Part shown: positions 7,972 through 16,380 of the stretch, piece after piece
Numbering within the stretch: position 1 is the stretch's first letter
Layout of the letters: every line of letters starts with the position of its first letter
NCBI GenBank assembly: GCA_018993265.1
Contig: JAGKSW010000149.1
Coordinates: forward strand, 1 to 38,163
DNA length: 38,163 nt
Direction: 5' to 3'
Origin: Nostoc sp. TH1S01
Lineage (GTDB): Bacteria > Cyanobacteriota > Cyanobacteriia > Cyanobacteriales > Nostocaceae
Made by a program: the position numbers and the translations under genes
The notes under the pieces: generated by a model
Databases searched by the model: none
What the model saw: only the letters and a program-made list of their open reading frames with translations
What the model was told of the DNA's origin: nothing

Positions 7972-8080
7972 TCAATCTCCATCAGGCATTATCGCACCAG
8001 TTAGGTCAGCATCTATAAAGCTGGCTCCATAATGCACCATTGAATACCACTGACACAGTATAATCGCAAGGATTCTGTGT
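7972..8080 (-). pseudogene. 3' stump of a pentapeptide-repeat gene
   Basis: A minus-strand frame reads YGASFIDADLTGAIMPDGD before TGA at 7972-7974. The A(D/N)LTGA pattern and the MPDG ending are typical of the last turns of cyanobacterial pentapeptide-repeat proteins. The upstream part is degenerate (a stop just beyond 8080). It abuts the IS607 remnant, so the element probably inserted at the 3' end of such a gene. Confidence 0.4.
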
Positions 8081-8127
8081 CACCAGTATTCCTCTCTCCG
8101 TGTCCTCTGCGCCTCTGCGGTTCGTTC

Positions 8128-8568
8128 CTAAATCCCTAATCTAGGACGTATAGCATAATGCCGATAATGCCAATAATCGCGCAGAATGCGGTCATGATCA
8201 AAACATAAATTAGTCGGGACACGCCAAGAATCAAAAACACCTATACCCTTGGCATCATCTCCCGCCTTTGGTTCTCCTGTAGCTGTAGCCAAAAATACTA
8301 TACTAATCGTATGCTGACGCGGGTCGCGGTTGGGGTCAGAATAAACCAAAAATTGTTCAATTAACTCAACCTGTAAACTGGTTTCCTCTTCAGCTTCCCG
8401 TTTGGCGGCGACTTCCACAGGTTCGCCATAGTCAACAAAACCACCAGGAATTGCCCAACCAAATGGGGAATTAAGCCTTTCAATTAACACTATTGGCCGA
8501 TGTGGTCGGTCAATTAATTCAATGATGATATCAACCGTCGGAGCAGGATTGCGGTAATTCATAGTCAA
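8128..8568 (-). CDS. NUDIX hydrolase
   Basis: A 146-residue single-domain NUDIX protein; the family hydrolyses nucleoside diphosphates linked to another moiety. The Nudix box is at 43-65 ([20 protein letters not shown]) with the metal-binding REAEEE run intact. The usual glycine after EE is a threonine (EEETSL). [11 protein letters not shown]-like residues precede the box, and [13 protein letters not shown] follows. The C-terminal [14 protein letters not shown] is typical of cyanobacterial members. The substrate is unknown. ATG start, with STRRs immediately upstream. Confidence 0.88.
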   Translation of the reverse strand: MTMNYRNPAPTVDIIIELIDRPHRPIVLIERLNSPFGWAIPGGFVDYGEPVEVAAKREAEEETSLQVELIEQFLVYSDPNRDPRQHTISIVFLATATGEPKAGDDAKGIGVFDSWRVPTNLCFDHDRILRDYWHYRHYAIRPRLGI

Positions 8569-8652
8569 GAGTCATTAGTCAATGGTCAATAGTCATTAGA
8601 TCATTAACCAAGGACACGTGACAAATGACTAAGGACACAAGACAAGAGCTTC
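8564..8652. repeat. STRR-like repeats between the NUDIX gene and malQ
   Basis: AGTCATTAGTCAATGGTCAA-type and GACAAATGACTAAGGACACA-type units fill most of the divergent gap between the NUDIX gene and malQ. Any promoters must lie in or next to them. Confidence 0.5.
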
Positions 8653-8721
8653 CTGTTCTGTGGTAGATTCAATGCGATCGCCCAGCGTGTCCCGCAAATT
8701 TATACTTGAAATTACATAAAT

Positions 8722-10230
8722 ATGCCTTTTCCCAGATCCAGCGGCATTTTGCTGCATCCTACCTCTTTCCCTAGCCGATTTGGTATTGGTGATTTAGGTT
8801 TAGAAGCCTACAAGTTTATTGATTTCCTCAGAGAAAGTTACCAGCAATATTGGCAAGTTTTACCTTTAGGCCCAACTGGTTATGGTAATTCTCCTTACGC
8901 TTCTTATTCCGCAATGGCGGGTAATCCTTTGCTCATCAGTCCCGAAAAACTCCAAGAACAAGGTTTACTATCTGAAGAAGACTTTGCTAACCTGCCAGAA
9001 TTTAACACTTTTCAGGTAGATTACGACAAAATTTTCCCAATTAAGGTCGAATTGCTCAAAACTGCCTGCAAAAAGTTTCAAAGCCAAGCTACGCCTCTAC
9101 AACAAACTGAATTTGCAGGTTTTTGTGACAGTAAAGCTTATTGGTTAGATGACTATGCCTTATTCATGGCGCTGAAAGATGCCCATGAAGGAGCAAGTTG
9201 GCATACTTGGCAACCAGAACTAGTCAAGCGCGAACCAGCAGCACTTGAGCAAGCAAAACAGCAGTTAAGTGCAGAGATTTTTTATTACAAATTCGTCCAG
9301 TTTGAATTTTTCCGTGAGTGGTCAGAACTCAAGGCTTATGCCAATATGAGCGGCATTCACATTATTGGCGATATCCCGATTTATGTCGCGCAAGATAGTG
9401 CTGATGTCTGGTCGCATCCCGAAATCTTTTGTCTAGATGAAGAAACCAGAGAACCGAAACTGATGGCGGGAGTTCCACCAGATTACTTTAGTGCTACTGG
9501 TCAGTTATGGGGAAACCCGGTTTACGACTGGGAAGAATTACAAAAACAAAACTTTAAATGGTGGGTAGGTCGCTTTGAAGCGATGCTAGATTATCTAGAT
9601 GTGATTCGGATTGACCATTTTCGTGGATTTGAAGCTTATTGGGCTGTCCCGCAAGGTGAAGAAACCGCGATTAATGGTGAATGGGTAAAAGCGCCAGGAG
9701 ATGAATTGTTTGATGCAATTAAAGAAGCTTTAGGTAAGCTACCTGTATTAGCGGAAGATTTGGGAGTAATTACCCCAGAGGTAGAAGCACTACGAGATAA
9801 ATATGAATTTCCGGGGATGAAGGTGTTGCAGTTTGCCTTTGGTTCTGATCCTGGTAATCCCTTTTTACCATTCAACTACTCACGAAATTTCGTAGTTTAT
9901 ACCGGGACACATGATAATGACACAACAGTCGGCTGGTTCGATAAAGCAAATGATTACGAAAAGCGTAACTTCCTGCTTTATTTAGGTTGTATCAGTCCCG
10001 AAGGCGTGCATTGGGATATGATTCGCCTGGCTTTGAGTTCCGTGGCTAATCAAGCAATTATTCCCTTGCAAGATGTTTTAGGCTTAGGAACCGACGCGCG
10101 GATGAACTTTCCTAGTGTGGCTGAAGGTAATTGGGGGTGGCGCTATCATACAGAAGCACTGACAAAAGAATTAAGCGATCGCTTAAAAACTCTCACTCAA
10201 TTATACGGTCGCGCTCCGCAACCAAAATGA
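8722..10230 (+). CDS. malQ: 4-alpha-glucanotransferase (amylomaltase, disproportionating enzyme)
   Basis: Transfers alpha-1,4-glucan segments between oligosaccharides in glycogen breakdown (GH77). At 502 residues it is the usual bacterial/plastidial DPE1 length. Diagnostic segments are RSSGILLHPTSFPSRFGIGD (5-24), YWQVLPLGPTGYGNSPYASY, and the catalytic set: Asp298 nucleophile in IRIDHFRGFEAYW, Glu345 acid/base in LAEDLG, and Asp398 in GTHDND. QLWGNPVYDW (261-270) is also conserved. ATG start with an AT-rich leader and no strong ribosome site. Monocistronic, convergent with the rodZ-like gene. Confidence 0.97.
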   Translation: MPFPRSSGILLHPTSFPSRFGIGDLGLEAYKFIDFLRESYQQYWQVLPLGPTGYGNSPYASYSAMAGNPLLISPEKLQEQGLLSEEDFANLPEFNTFQVDYDKIFPIKVELLKTACKKFQSQATPLQQTEFAGFCDSKAYWLDDYALFMALKDAHEGASWHTWQPELVKREPAALEQAKQQLSAEIFYYKFVQFEFFREWSELKAYANMSGIHIIGDIPIYVAQDSADVWSHPEIFCLDEETREPKLMAGVPPDYFSATGQLWGNPVYDWEELQKQNFKWWVGRFEAMLDYLDVIRIDHFRGFEAYWAVPQGEETAINGEWVKAPGDELFDAIKEALGKLPVLAEDLGVITPEVEALRDKYEFPGMKVLQFAFGSDPGNPFLPFNYSRNFVVYTGTHDNDTTVGWFDKANDYEKRNFLLYLGCISPEGVHWDMIRLALSSVANQAIIPLQDVLGLGTDARMNFPSVAEGNWGWRYHTEALTKELSDRLKTLTQLYGRAPQPK

Positions 10231-10304
10231 GGGACATGGGGAAGATGGGGTAGCAAGTCACTCAACAATCATGGTGCCTCATCTCCCGCATCTCCCTCAT
10301 CTGT
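10231..10304. terminator. Imperfect fold-back between malQ and the rodZ-like gene
   Basis: GAGGGACATGGGGAAGATGG-type units just after malQ face CTCATCTCCCGCATCTCCCT-type units before the rodZ-like stop. The two halves are roughly complementary and could form a bidirectional terminator-like hairpin for the converging genes. They also look like STRR units. Confidence 0.4.
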
Positions 10305-11108
10305 TTATGATTGAGGCTTGGCGGCAGCAATTTGTACTTCTTCTGGTTTTCCGGGTTCTCCCATTTGCCTAGCTTCCTGCTGGTTAACGCTCATCATCAC
10401 ACTACCAGCATTATCAGTTTTGACTGTGAGTTGCTCTTGAGCTTTCCAAACCCGATGAGTTCCCTCTGGTAAAATCCCTTCAAACTCGGTTTTACCATCA
10501 GCAACTACCCGAATCCAAGATGCTTCTTTCAAGGTGACACCAATCTGTACAGTTTGATTTTCTTGATTGTTGCTCACAGATTGAGCTGCTGCATTTTCTT
10601 GGTCGGAATTAGGCGCTGGCTGTGAAACAGTTTCTGGTTGTGACTGAAGATTATTATCAGCACTAAATTCAGAACTGTTTAATACTTTAGATAAGCTGCT
10701 CACCGAGCAAATAATTACAAATATGTACAGTAAGTAAAGATGAATTGGTCGTAATAGTTTCATCGACCTGTCAACAGGAGCAGCTGCTGTGGTAACAACT
10801 GGCATAGAAGTTACAGGAAAAGTTTTAGCAAATTCTGCTCCGTTAAAACCTAATGCGTCGGCGTATTGCCGAATAAAACCTTGAATATAAACTGGTTCTG
10901 GTAAATCTTCTAAATTACCTTCTTCAATCGCCTGCAACAGCCGCCGCGAAATTTTGGTAATTACCATCATTTCTTCGAGAGATAAACTTTTTTCTTGACG
11001 AGCAGCCCAAAGTTGAGCGCCCATTTCTTTCAACTTTTCGGCGCGTTGTTGTTCTAGAGTTAGTGTTGGCTGCTCATTATTTTTTCTTTTAAATTTAAAC
11101 CACTTCAT
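10305..11108 (-). CDS. RodZ-like membrane protein: HTH, TM helix, DUF4115
   Basis: 267 residues with the order of RodZ: a cytoplasmic XRE-type helix-turn-helix (about 28-90, LSLEEMMVITKISRRLLQAI and PVYIQGFIRQYADALG), one membrane segment (about 122-142) and an exported C-terminal DUF4115 domain (about 180-250, VTLKEASWIRVVADGKTEFE). RodZ proteins couple the MreB cytoskeleton to wall synthesis and cell shape; that role is inferred here. Residues 145-180 are a Gln/Asn/Ser-rich linker. Its ATG overlaps the stop of the pseudouridine synthase gene (ATGA), so the two are translationally coupled. HIP1-rich regulation is not evident. Confidence 0.8.
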   Translation of the reverse strand: MKWFKFKRKNNEQPTLTLEQQRAEKLKEMGAQLWAARQEKSLSLEEMMVITKISRRLLQAIEEGNLEDLPEPVYIQGFIRQYADALGFNGAEFAKTFPVTSMPVVTTAAAPVDRSMKLLRPIHLYLLYIFVIICSVSSLSKVLNSSEFSADNNLQSQPETVSQPAPNSDQENAAAQSVSNNQENQTVQIGVTLKEASWIRVVADGKTEFEGILPEGTHRVWKAQEQLTVKTDNAGSVMMSVNQQEARQMGEPGKPEEVQIAAAKPQS

Positions 11109-11899
11109 GCTTTTGCTACACTCCTTACCTCAGCTGAATCCTTAATAGTTCTGTGCTTGATGCTATTTTGCAAAAAGCGAATTTCCTCATCCCTCAAAGA
11201 CCGATACTGACCTTCGCGTAAAAAGGTTTCTTTTGGCTTTTTTAATTGGATTGTGCCTATAGCAGTTCGATGTAATTTAATAACTGGATGTCCCAAAATC
11301 TCGGCTACACGCCGAATTTGGCGATTTCTCCCCTCCTTTAAAACGACTTCTAAACAGCTATTTTCAGCAAAACTTTCTATAAGATTTACTTGAGCAGGCA
11401 GAGTTTTTCTTCCATCTAACATCACACCCTGACACCACTTTTTAATTACTGCTGGCGAAGGATGGCCTTTGACCACAACATGATAAGTTTTCGGAATACT
11501 ATGACGTGGATGGGTGAGTCCAAAGGTTAATTCTCCATCGTTTGTGAGAATTAATGCGCCTGTAGATTCTGCATCTAGACGACCAACAGGATGAATTCCT
11601 AAACCTGCACGTAACTCTTGAGGTAGTAAATCCAAAACCGTCTTTCTTCCTTGAGGATCAGCGCAAGTCGAAACTACTCCTGGTGGTTTGTGTAGCAACA
11701 GATATATTAAAGGGGGACGCTCTGCGGCAGAAATCAACTTGCCATCAATGGCGATCGCATCTTTATGTAAGTCAACTTTTTGACCTAAATGTGCTAATAC
11801 CCCATTTACCTGCACACGCGACTGCCGAATCATTTCTTCAGCTTCTCGCCGTGAGGCAATTCCTAACTGAGACAGAGCTTTTTGTAACCTTACCTCCAT
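11105..11899 (-). CDS. rRNA pseudouridine synthase (RsuA/RluB/RluE family)
   Basis: Converts specific uridines in rRNA to pseudouridine. The 264 residues comprise an N-terminal S4 RNA-binding domain (1-45, VRLQKALSQLGIASRREAEE) and a catalytic domain with YLLLHKPPGVVSTCADPQGR, the active-site Asp109 in PVGRLDAESTGALILTNDG, and the LKEGRNRQIRRVAEILGHPV signature. The large-subunit RluB-type target is likely, but subfamily cannot be settled by eye. The downstream rodZ-like gene overlaps by four bases. It is divergent from the DUF2993 gene across about 140 bp. Confidence 0.92.
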   Translation of the reverse strand: MEVRLQKALSQLGIASRREAEEMIRQSRVQVNGVLAHLGQKVDLHKDAIAIDGKLISAAERPPLIYLLLHKPPGVVSTCADPQGRKTVLDLLPQELRAGLGIHPVGRLDAESTGALILTNDGELTFGLTHPRHSIPKTYHVVVKGHPSPAVIKKWCQGVMLDGRKTLPAQVNLIESFAENSCLEVVLKEGRNRQIRRVAEILGHPVIKLHRTAIGTIQLKKPKETFLREGQYRSLRDEEIRFLQNSIKHRTIKDSAEVRSVAKA

Positions 11900-12036
11900 G
11901 TTGAAATTACTTATTCTTTATTTAACCTTTAAATAATAATATTTGCATTTTGTGCTGAATCGCCATAAATGTTACATTTAAGGCTTGTTTCAGTTTAGTT
12001 AGTTGATGCGTTAAAGTTCATCAACACAATAATTCC

Positions 12037-12750
12037 ATGCCTGAAAAAAATTCCCAAGCAAAAGGTGCAAATAAAATACGAATTATCACCAATGTTCTTA
12101 CTACAGCAGTCAAACTCTGGTTAAGAGCGCAAGTGAGTCATGTATCCCAGTTAGAGGTGGATATAAAAGCGAGCGATCGCCAACTTCTCTCTGGTCGTCT
12201 TCCTTGGGTTTCTATTTCTGCAAGCGATGCAGTTTATCAAGGCCTCCATATTACACGAATTCAACTTGTAGCGGAGAATATTCAAGTCAACATAGGCGCA
12301 GTACTGAAAGGCCAGCCCTTGCGACTGTTGGCAACAGTACCAGTGGTTGGCGAACTCATCGTAGATGAGAAAGACCTCAATAGTTCTGCCTCATCTGAAC
12401 TATTATCGACTGCTTTAAATGAAGTACTGGTTAAACTTTTACCAGAACACTGCCTAAAATCCAAGCAAATAACTTGGGAAAAAATTATTCTGGAGAATCA
12501 TCGAATAATTCTGGCTGCTATACTAACACGTCCCAGTGACAATATACCTCTGGAAATATCTTTAAATTTAGATTTAGTGAGTAGCCATGAATTACGGTTA
12601 TCACATATTCAAGTTTTAGAAAATGCTTTACCGCTAATGGCAGGTAATGAAGATTACAATCTAGATTTAGGTTCGGATGTCGAAATTCAAGAACTAAACG
12701 TGATCCCCTCCCAATTGGTGTGTCGCGGCAAAATTAATGTGAATCCGTAA
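12037..12750 (+). CDS. DUF2993 (LmeA-like) protein
   Basis: A 237-residue cyanobacterial DUF2993 protein, judged from the opening strand pattern (AQVSHVSQLEVDIKASDRQL, LSGRLPWVSISASDAVYQGL, HITRIQLVAENIQVNIGAVL). Family members are beta-rich lipid- or envelope-associated proteins of poorly known function. No convincing signal peptide is seen; the N-terminus is a Lys/Asn-rich stretch (PEKNSQAKGANKIR). ATG start. It stands alone, divergent from the pseudouridine synthase gene. Confidence 0.75.
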   Translation: MPEKNSQAKGANKIRIITNVLTTAVKLWLRAQVSHVSQLEVDIKASDRQLLSGRLPWVSISASDAVYQGLHITRIQLVAENIQVNIGAVLKGQPLRLLATVPVVGELIVDEKDLNSSASSELLSTALNEVLVKLLPEHCLKSKQITWEKIILENHRIILAAILTRPSDNIPLEISLNLDLVSSHELRLSHIQVLENALPLMAGNEDYNLDLGSDVEIQELNVIPSQLVCRGKINVNP

Positions 12751-12852
12751 GAAGTATGAAGTGTGAAGTATGAAGTGGGAAATTCTTCATACCTCCTGCC
12801 CCAAGCGCGTAGCGGTAAGTCAAAAGTAAAAAACTAAAAGTCAAAAATGAAG
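12751..12852. repeat. STRR blocks (GAAGTAT and AAAAGTC types)
   Basis: GAAGTATGAAGTGTGAAGTA-type units follow the DUF2993 stop, then AAGTCAAAAGTAAAAAACTA-type units. They fill the first part of the 370-bp gap before cdsA. Confidence 0.6.
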
Positions 12853-12867
12853 AATACTTTTGACCAG

Positions 12868-13085
12868 CCCCTTCGGGGCGGGAACAGGGAAGAGGGAACT
12901 CTTAACAGAAAAAGAAAAGAATGAGCCACGAAGACAAGGGTTTCAAGCCCCTGAATTTATTCATGAAAAAATAAAAACACTTTTTTCGAGACACGTAGTG
13001 CAAGAAAAAATACGTCCTTGTTCAAATCCCCTTGATTCATCTATGGGGATTTCCCTGTTGCCTGTTGCCCGTTAAGAGTTCCCTC
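12868..13085. repeat. Fold-back repeat element with 15-bp inverted ends
   Basis: GAGGGAACTCTTAAC (12892-12906) is exactly complementary to GTTAAGAGTTCCCTC (13071-13085). Further pairing is possible just outside and inside (GGGAACAGGGAA against TTCCCTGTTG). Sub-hairpins GCCCCTTCGGGGC (12868-12880) and AAATCCCC/GGGGATTT (around 13024-13052) add structure. It is probably a non-coding MITE-like repeat. The 71-codon frame across it is not protein-like. Confidence 0.5.
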
Positions 13086-13091
13086 TTAATT

Positions 13092-13108
13092 CTCCGGTTT
13101 TGCCGGAG
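13092..13108 (-). terminator. Hairpin after cdsA
   Basis: CTCCGG (13092-13097) pairs with CCGGAG (13103-13108) across a 5-base loop, 13 bp beyond the cdsA stop. The stem is short with no T-run, so termination strength is doubtful. Confidence 0.35.
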
Positions 13109-13120
13109 AGCCTTCTACCT

Positions 13121-14005
13121 TCACTTAATCAACGGCAACAGCAATGTGACAAAGTAGTATACTAACGGGGCTGTGAAAATATAGCTGTCTGTGCGGTCTA
13201 AAATGCCGCCATGACCGGGGATCAGTTGTCCAGAGTCTTTTACCCCAGCATCGCGTTTTAGCATAGATTCTGTTAAATCGCCCAACAGACTAGCAATGCC
13301 AATTAGTAAACCCAAAGCTGAACCGGTAAAGAGAAATTGCGGTAACTGGAGATAATAAGCACCTGCGATCGCCACAATCACACTACCAGCAATTCCAAAT
13401 GCTGCACCTTCCACAGTTTTTTTCGGACTAATATCTGACAAGCGGGTTTTACCAAAGAATTTACCAAACACATAAGCACCAATATCTGCTGCCCAAATAC
13501 ATAAGAATGCCAGAATGGTGAATGTGAACCCTGGTGGTAAAGCCGCTAAATTTTTTTGGTATAAAATCTCAGCCCAAGAATTAGGCCAGTAACCATTGAG
13601 GGGAATATTACTCACGCCTGCACTGCCAAGACCTCGTAATCTTACCCAGTAGCTTGACAGGTAAGCTACATAAAATAGCCCCATAATTGAAGCGGAGATG
13701 TCAGCAATCGTTGCCATTTTTGGCTGAAATAGTAAGTAAAAACAAATTACAGTCCCGCCAAGAGGTAGCACAGCATCAGCTAAACTGCCGTCCACAGTAC
13801 AGATGATCAGCAAGATTTGGCTGACAAATAAGGTGGTTTTTGCCGCAGGGACAATGCCTCTAGCCTGTACTAAATTAAAATATTCTAGTTGCCCCAAAAA
13901 GATGCTGACGGCAATCACAATAGTGAAATACCAACCTCCTAAAAGGGTGGCTACCAAAGCCAGAGCGATCGCAATAATTCCACTAATAATTCGAGACCAA
14001 GGCAT
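13121..14005 (-). CDS. cdsA: Phosphatidate cytidylyltransferase
   Basis: Makes CDP-diacylglycerol from phosphatidate and CTP, the precursor of phosphatidylglycerol, in the cytoplasmic membrane. The 294 residues contain about eight hydrophobic segments. The family signature lies near the C-terminus (249-274): LKRDAGVKDSGQLIPGHGG followed by ILDRTDS, with the conserved Lys-Asp and Asp-Arg metal/substrate residues. WAADIGAYVFGKFFGKT with ISPKKTVEG (middle) is also diagnostic. ATG start. Upstream of it are STRRs and then cbiT on the same strand. Confidence 0.95.
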   Translation of the reverse strand: MPWSRIISGIIAIALALVATLLGGWYFTIVIAVSIFLGQLEYFNLVQARGIVPAAKTTLFVSQILLIICTVDGSLADAVLPLGGTVICFYLLFQPKMATIADISASIMGLFYVAYLSSYWVRLRGLGSAGVSNIPLNGYWPNSWAEILYQKNLAALPPGFTFTILAFLCIWAADIGAYVFGKFFGKTRLSDISPKKTVEGAAFGIAGSVIVAIAGAYYLQLPQFLFTGSALGLLIGIASLLGDLTESMLKRDAGVKDSGQLIPGHGGILDRTDSYIFTAPLVYYFVTLLLPLIK

Positions 14006-14008
14006 AGA

Positions 14009-14092
14009 AGTAAGTATGAAATGTTGAAGTATAAAGTCTGAAGTTTGAAGTATTAATTTCAGACTTCAGACTTCAGACTTCAGACTTTAGAT
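14009..14092. repeat. STRR block (CAGACTT/GAAGTAT type)
   Basis: Three to four tandem TCAGACT units (14063-14088) preceded by complementary AGTCTGAAGTTTGAAGTA units, so the block can fold on itself between cbiT and cdsA. The same unit recurs after the flavodiiron gene at 33053-33081. Confidence 0.6.
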
Positions 14093-14695
14093 TTAGTCTA
14101 GTTTCTCACCACTTAAGATAAAAATGGGATCAACGGCTGTAAAAGTCTGAGAAAATCCTTTTGTTTCTAGGCGATTGACAGCAGACTGAACAACTTCGAT
14201 ATTTACAGCTCGTAACTGAGAAAAGCTTTGCGAAATAGCATACAGACTTTCTAGATTACCAGCTGTCGCCACGACTCGGCCCGATGATGGCAAATAATCC
14301 CAGACAGTTTTTAAAATATCTTGAATGTGTCGCCCCCCTTCAATACAAACCCGATGCGGTGCTGTCTTAATTTCATGCAAACATTCTGGGGCGCTACCTT
14401 CTATCACTTCCACATTTTTGACTTCAAAGCGATCGCAGTTACGCTTAATCAGGTTCGCTACTTCTTCATCTCGTTCTACAGCAATAATCTTGCCCTGGGG
14501 ACACATTAACCCAGTTTCTACGGGGATCGTACCTGTACCTGCACCAATATCCCAAAATACGGAATCAGGTTTGAGGCGTAGTTGAGCAATCAACAACAGT
14601 CGCACTTCTCGTTGAGTGAAGGGAATTCCGGGCAAATGCTCGAATAATTCGTCAGGAATGCCAGGGGTAACGTAAGGCCAATGTTGGGAAGGCAT
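14093..14695 (-). CDS. cbiT: Precorrin-6/cobalt-precorrin C15 methyltransferase (decarboxylating), CbiT subunit
   Basis: A corrin-pathway enzyme that methylates C15 and decarboxylates the acetate side chain during cobalamin synthesis, using SAM. The 200-residue stand-alone CbiT shows GIPDELFEH near the start, FTQREVRLLLIAQLRL, the SAM-binding DIGAGTGTIPVE (49-60), AVERDEE, VIEGSAPECL and VCIEGGRHIQDIL. No CbiE partner gene is adjacent. ATG start. Confidence is high for the family; the exact precorrin or cobalt-precorrin substrate depends on the rest of the pathway. Confidence 0.9.
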   Translation of the reverse strand: MPSQHWPYVTPGIPDELFEHLPGIPFTQREVRLLLIAQLRLKPDSVFWDIGAGTGTIPVETGLMCPQGKIIAVERDEEVANLIKRNCDRFEVKNVEVIEGSAPECLHEIKTAPHRVCIEGGRHIQDILKTVWDYLPSSGRVVATAGNLESLYAISQSFSQLRAVNIEVVQSAVNRLETKGFSQTFTAVDPIFILSGEKLD

Positions 14696-14787
14696 ATAAA
14701 GATATATTTATACTAAAGATATTCGCTTGTTAAATTAGACAATTTATCAACTCTTAAGAGTTTGACAACGTAGCATCATCAGCAATT

Positions 14788-16185
14788 ATGATACCTGAGC
14801 AAATATTAGGCGGTCGCTACGAAATTCAACAGCAGTTAGGAAAAAAGGCAGGGCGACGGACTTTTGTTGCTCGTGATTTAAATACTCAAGAATTAGTCAT
14901 CATTAAGCTACTCTCTTTTAATAGTGACTTTGAATGGGATGATCTCAAGTTATTTGAGCGTGAAGCCGAAACATTAAAATCTTTATCACATCCTGCTATT
15001 CCTCGCTATTTAGACTATTTTGAGGTAAATTCCCCAACTATCAAAGGATTTGCTCTAGTACAGACTTATATCCCTTCCCAAACTTTAGAGCAGTACTTAC
15101 AATCTGGGCGGAGTTTTACAGAAGTTGAAGTTAAACAAATAGCCACGGCAGTTTTAAACATACTGATTTACCTACATGGTTTAAATCCACCTGTCATCCA
15201 CCGTGATCTTAAGCCTAGCAATATTTTATTGGGCGATCGTTCTGGTAATAGTGTTGGTCAAGTCTATTTAGTCGATTTTGGTTCTGTGCAAACAGTCCTA
15301 ACTGCTGAAGGTGGAACGCGGACAGTAGTTGGTACTTACGGTTATATGCCACCAGAACAATTTGGTGGACGTACTGTACCTGCATCTGATTTATACGGTT
15401 TAGGCGCAACTTTAATTTATTTAGTTACAGGCACTCACCCGGCTGATTTACCCCAAAAAGATTTGCGGATTCAATTTGATAGTGCAGTTAATCTCAGTTC
15501 AGGTTTGACTCGCTGGCTACAGTGGATGACTGAACAGAGTTTAGATAGGCGGTTGAGTAATGCAAATGCAGCCCTACAAGCCTTAGAAAATTCCCAGCAA
15601 CCATCCGCCATCAATTTAACTAATAACCAACCGGCTGGAAGCAAAATTCAATTGACAAAGAATTGGGATGCACTAGATATTAGTATTCCACCACGTGGTT
15701 TTAGGGCATCAATGCTATTTACAGTTCCATGGGCGATCGCTTGGAATTCATTTATTTTACTTTGGACTATTGCTGGTCTGATCGCACCTTTTCCGACCAA
15801 TGTTTCCTTAGTTTTGTTCTCACTGCCTTTTTGGAGTATTGGCTTGGTGATGATTTGGCATTTAGTCTTTGATTTATTTGGCAGCCTGCAATTACGTATA
15901 GATAATGAACAAATTAGCTTCAACTATAATTTGTTTGGCTGGACATTTCATCGCTCTCAACCATCTTCCAGAGAAAATATTCGCAAGTTAGTTTATATTC
16001 ACCAGCATTTTACTACCGATAGTGAGGGTGGTAGCACTATTGTTCTAGCACAATTAGATATCTGGATTGGCTGGAAGAAATATTCGCTTGGTGGTAACAC
16101 AGCTATAGTCTTATCGGAAGCAGAACTAGCATGGTTAGCCCATGAATTAAGTGATTGGTTAAATATCCCCCTTACTCATTACTAG
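14788..16185 (+). CDS. Membrane-anchored Ser/Thr protein kinase (Hanks type)
   Basis: 465 residues: a kinase domain (about 10-270) and a C-terminal part with two membrane segments (about 308-335 and 340-365) followed by a 100-residue cytoplasmic domain. Seen: Lys40 (VIIKLL), Glu59, catalytic HRDLKPSN (138-145) and DFG (163-165), activation segment GTYGYMPPEQ, and DLYGLGATLIYLVTG. The glycine loop is degenerate (LGKKAGRRTFVA, lacking the GxGxxG pattern), as in several cyanobacterial kinases. Targets are unknown. ATG start in a 90-bp gap, divergent from cbiT. Confidence 0.9.
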   Translation: MIPEQILGGRYEIQQQLGKKAGRRTFVARDLNTQELVIIKLLSFNSDFEWDDLKLFEREAETLKSLSHPAIPRYLDYFEVNSPTIKGFALVQTYIPSQTLEQYLQSGRSFTEVEVKQIATAVLNILIYLHGLNPPVIHRDLKPSNILLGDRSGNSVGQVYLVDFGSVQTVLTAEGGTRTVVGTYGYMPPEQFGGRTVPASDLYGLGATLIYLVTGTHPADLPQKDLRIQFDSAVNLSSGLTRWLQWMTEQSLDRRLSNANAALQALENSQQPSAINLTNNQPAGSKIQLTKNWDALDISIPPRGFRASMLFTVPWAIAWNSFILLWTIAGLIAPFPTNVSLVLFSLPFWSIGLVMIWHLVFDLFGSLQLRIDNEQISFNYNLFGWTFHRSQPSSRENIRKLVYIHQHFTTDSEGGSTIVLAQLDIWIGWKKYSLGGNTAIVLSEAELAWLAHELSDWLNIPLTHY

Positions 16186-16273
16186 GCAAGATTGTTTGAG
16201 AAATAGCTTGTAAGTAAGTCCGTGGAAATAAACCCAACTATATTACGAAGCGTAAATATCCTGGAAACGCTTA

Positions 16274-16299
16274 CCAATGACAAATGACAAATGACAGCC
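16274..16299. repeat. Short STRR (ACAAATG)
   Basis: CAATGACAAATGACAAATGA units between the kinase gene and tatA. The rest of the 195-bp gap shows nothing recognisable. Confidence 0.5.
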
Positions 16300-16380
16300 C
16301 TCACTAGTTATCCTTAATTGCACCGACCTACTGACAACATCGGTTTATATTTGACTACAGAAGCTTGGGAGGAAACTTGT

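Larger units (their letters stand above)
6290..7975 (-). mobile_element. IS607-type element: intact tnpB, decayed tnpA
   Basis: The order read on the minus strand is a tnpA-like serine-recombinase remnant, then tnpB, then a structured 3' tail, which is IS607 organisation. The ends are inferred, not proven. The left boundary is near the pentapeptide-repeat stump that stops at 7972. The right boundary is taken somewhere in 6285-6320, beyond the tnpB 3' tail. No clear terminal inverted repeats or target duplication are seen, as expected for IS607. Without a working TnpA it should not move on its own. Confidence 0.55.

Noticed and set aside
12860-13075. 71-codon plus-strand frame
   Set aside because: Lies entirely within the inverted-repeat element and is not protein-like.
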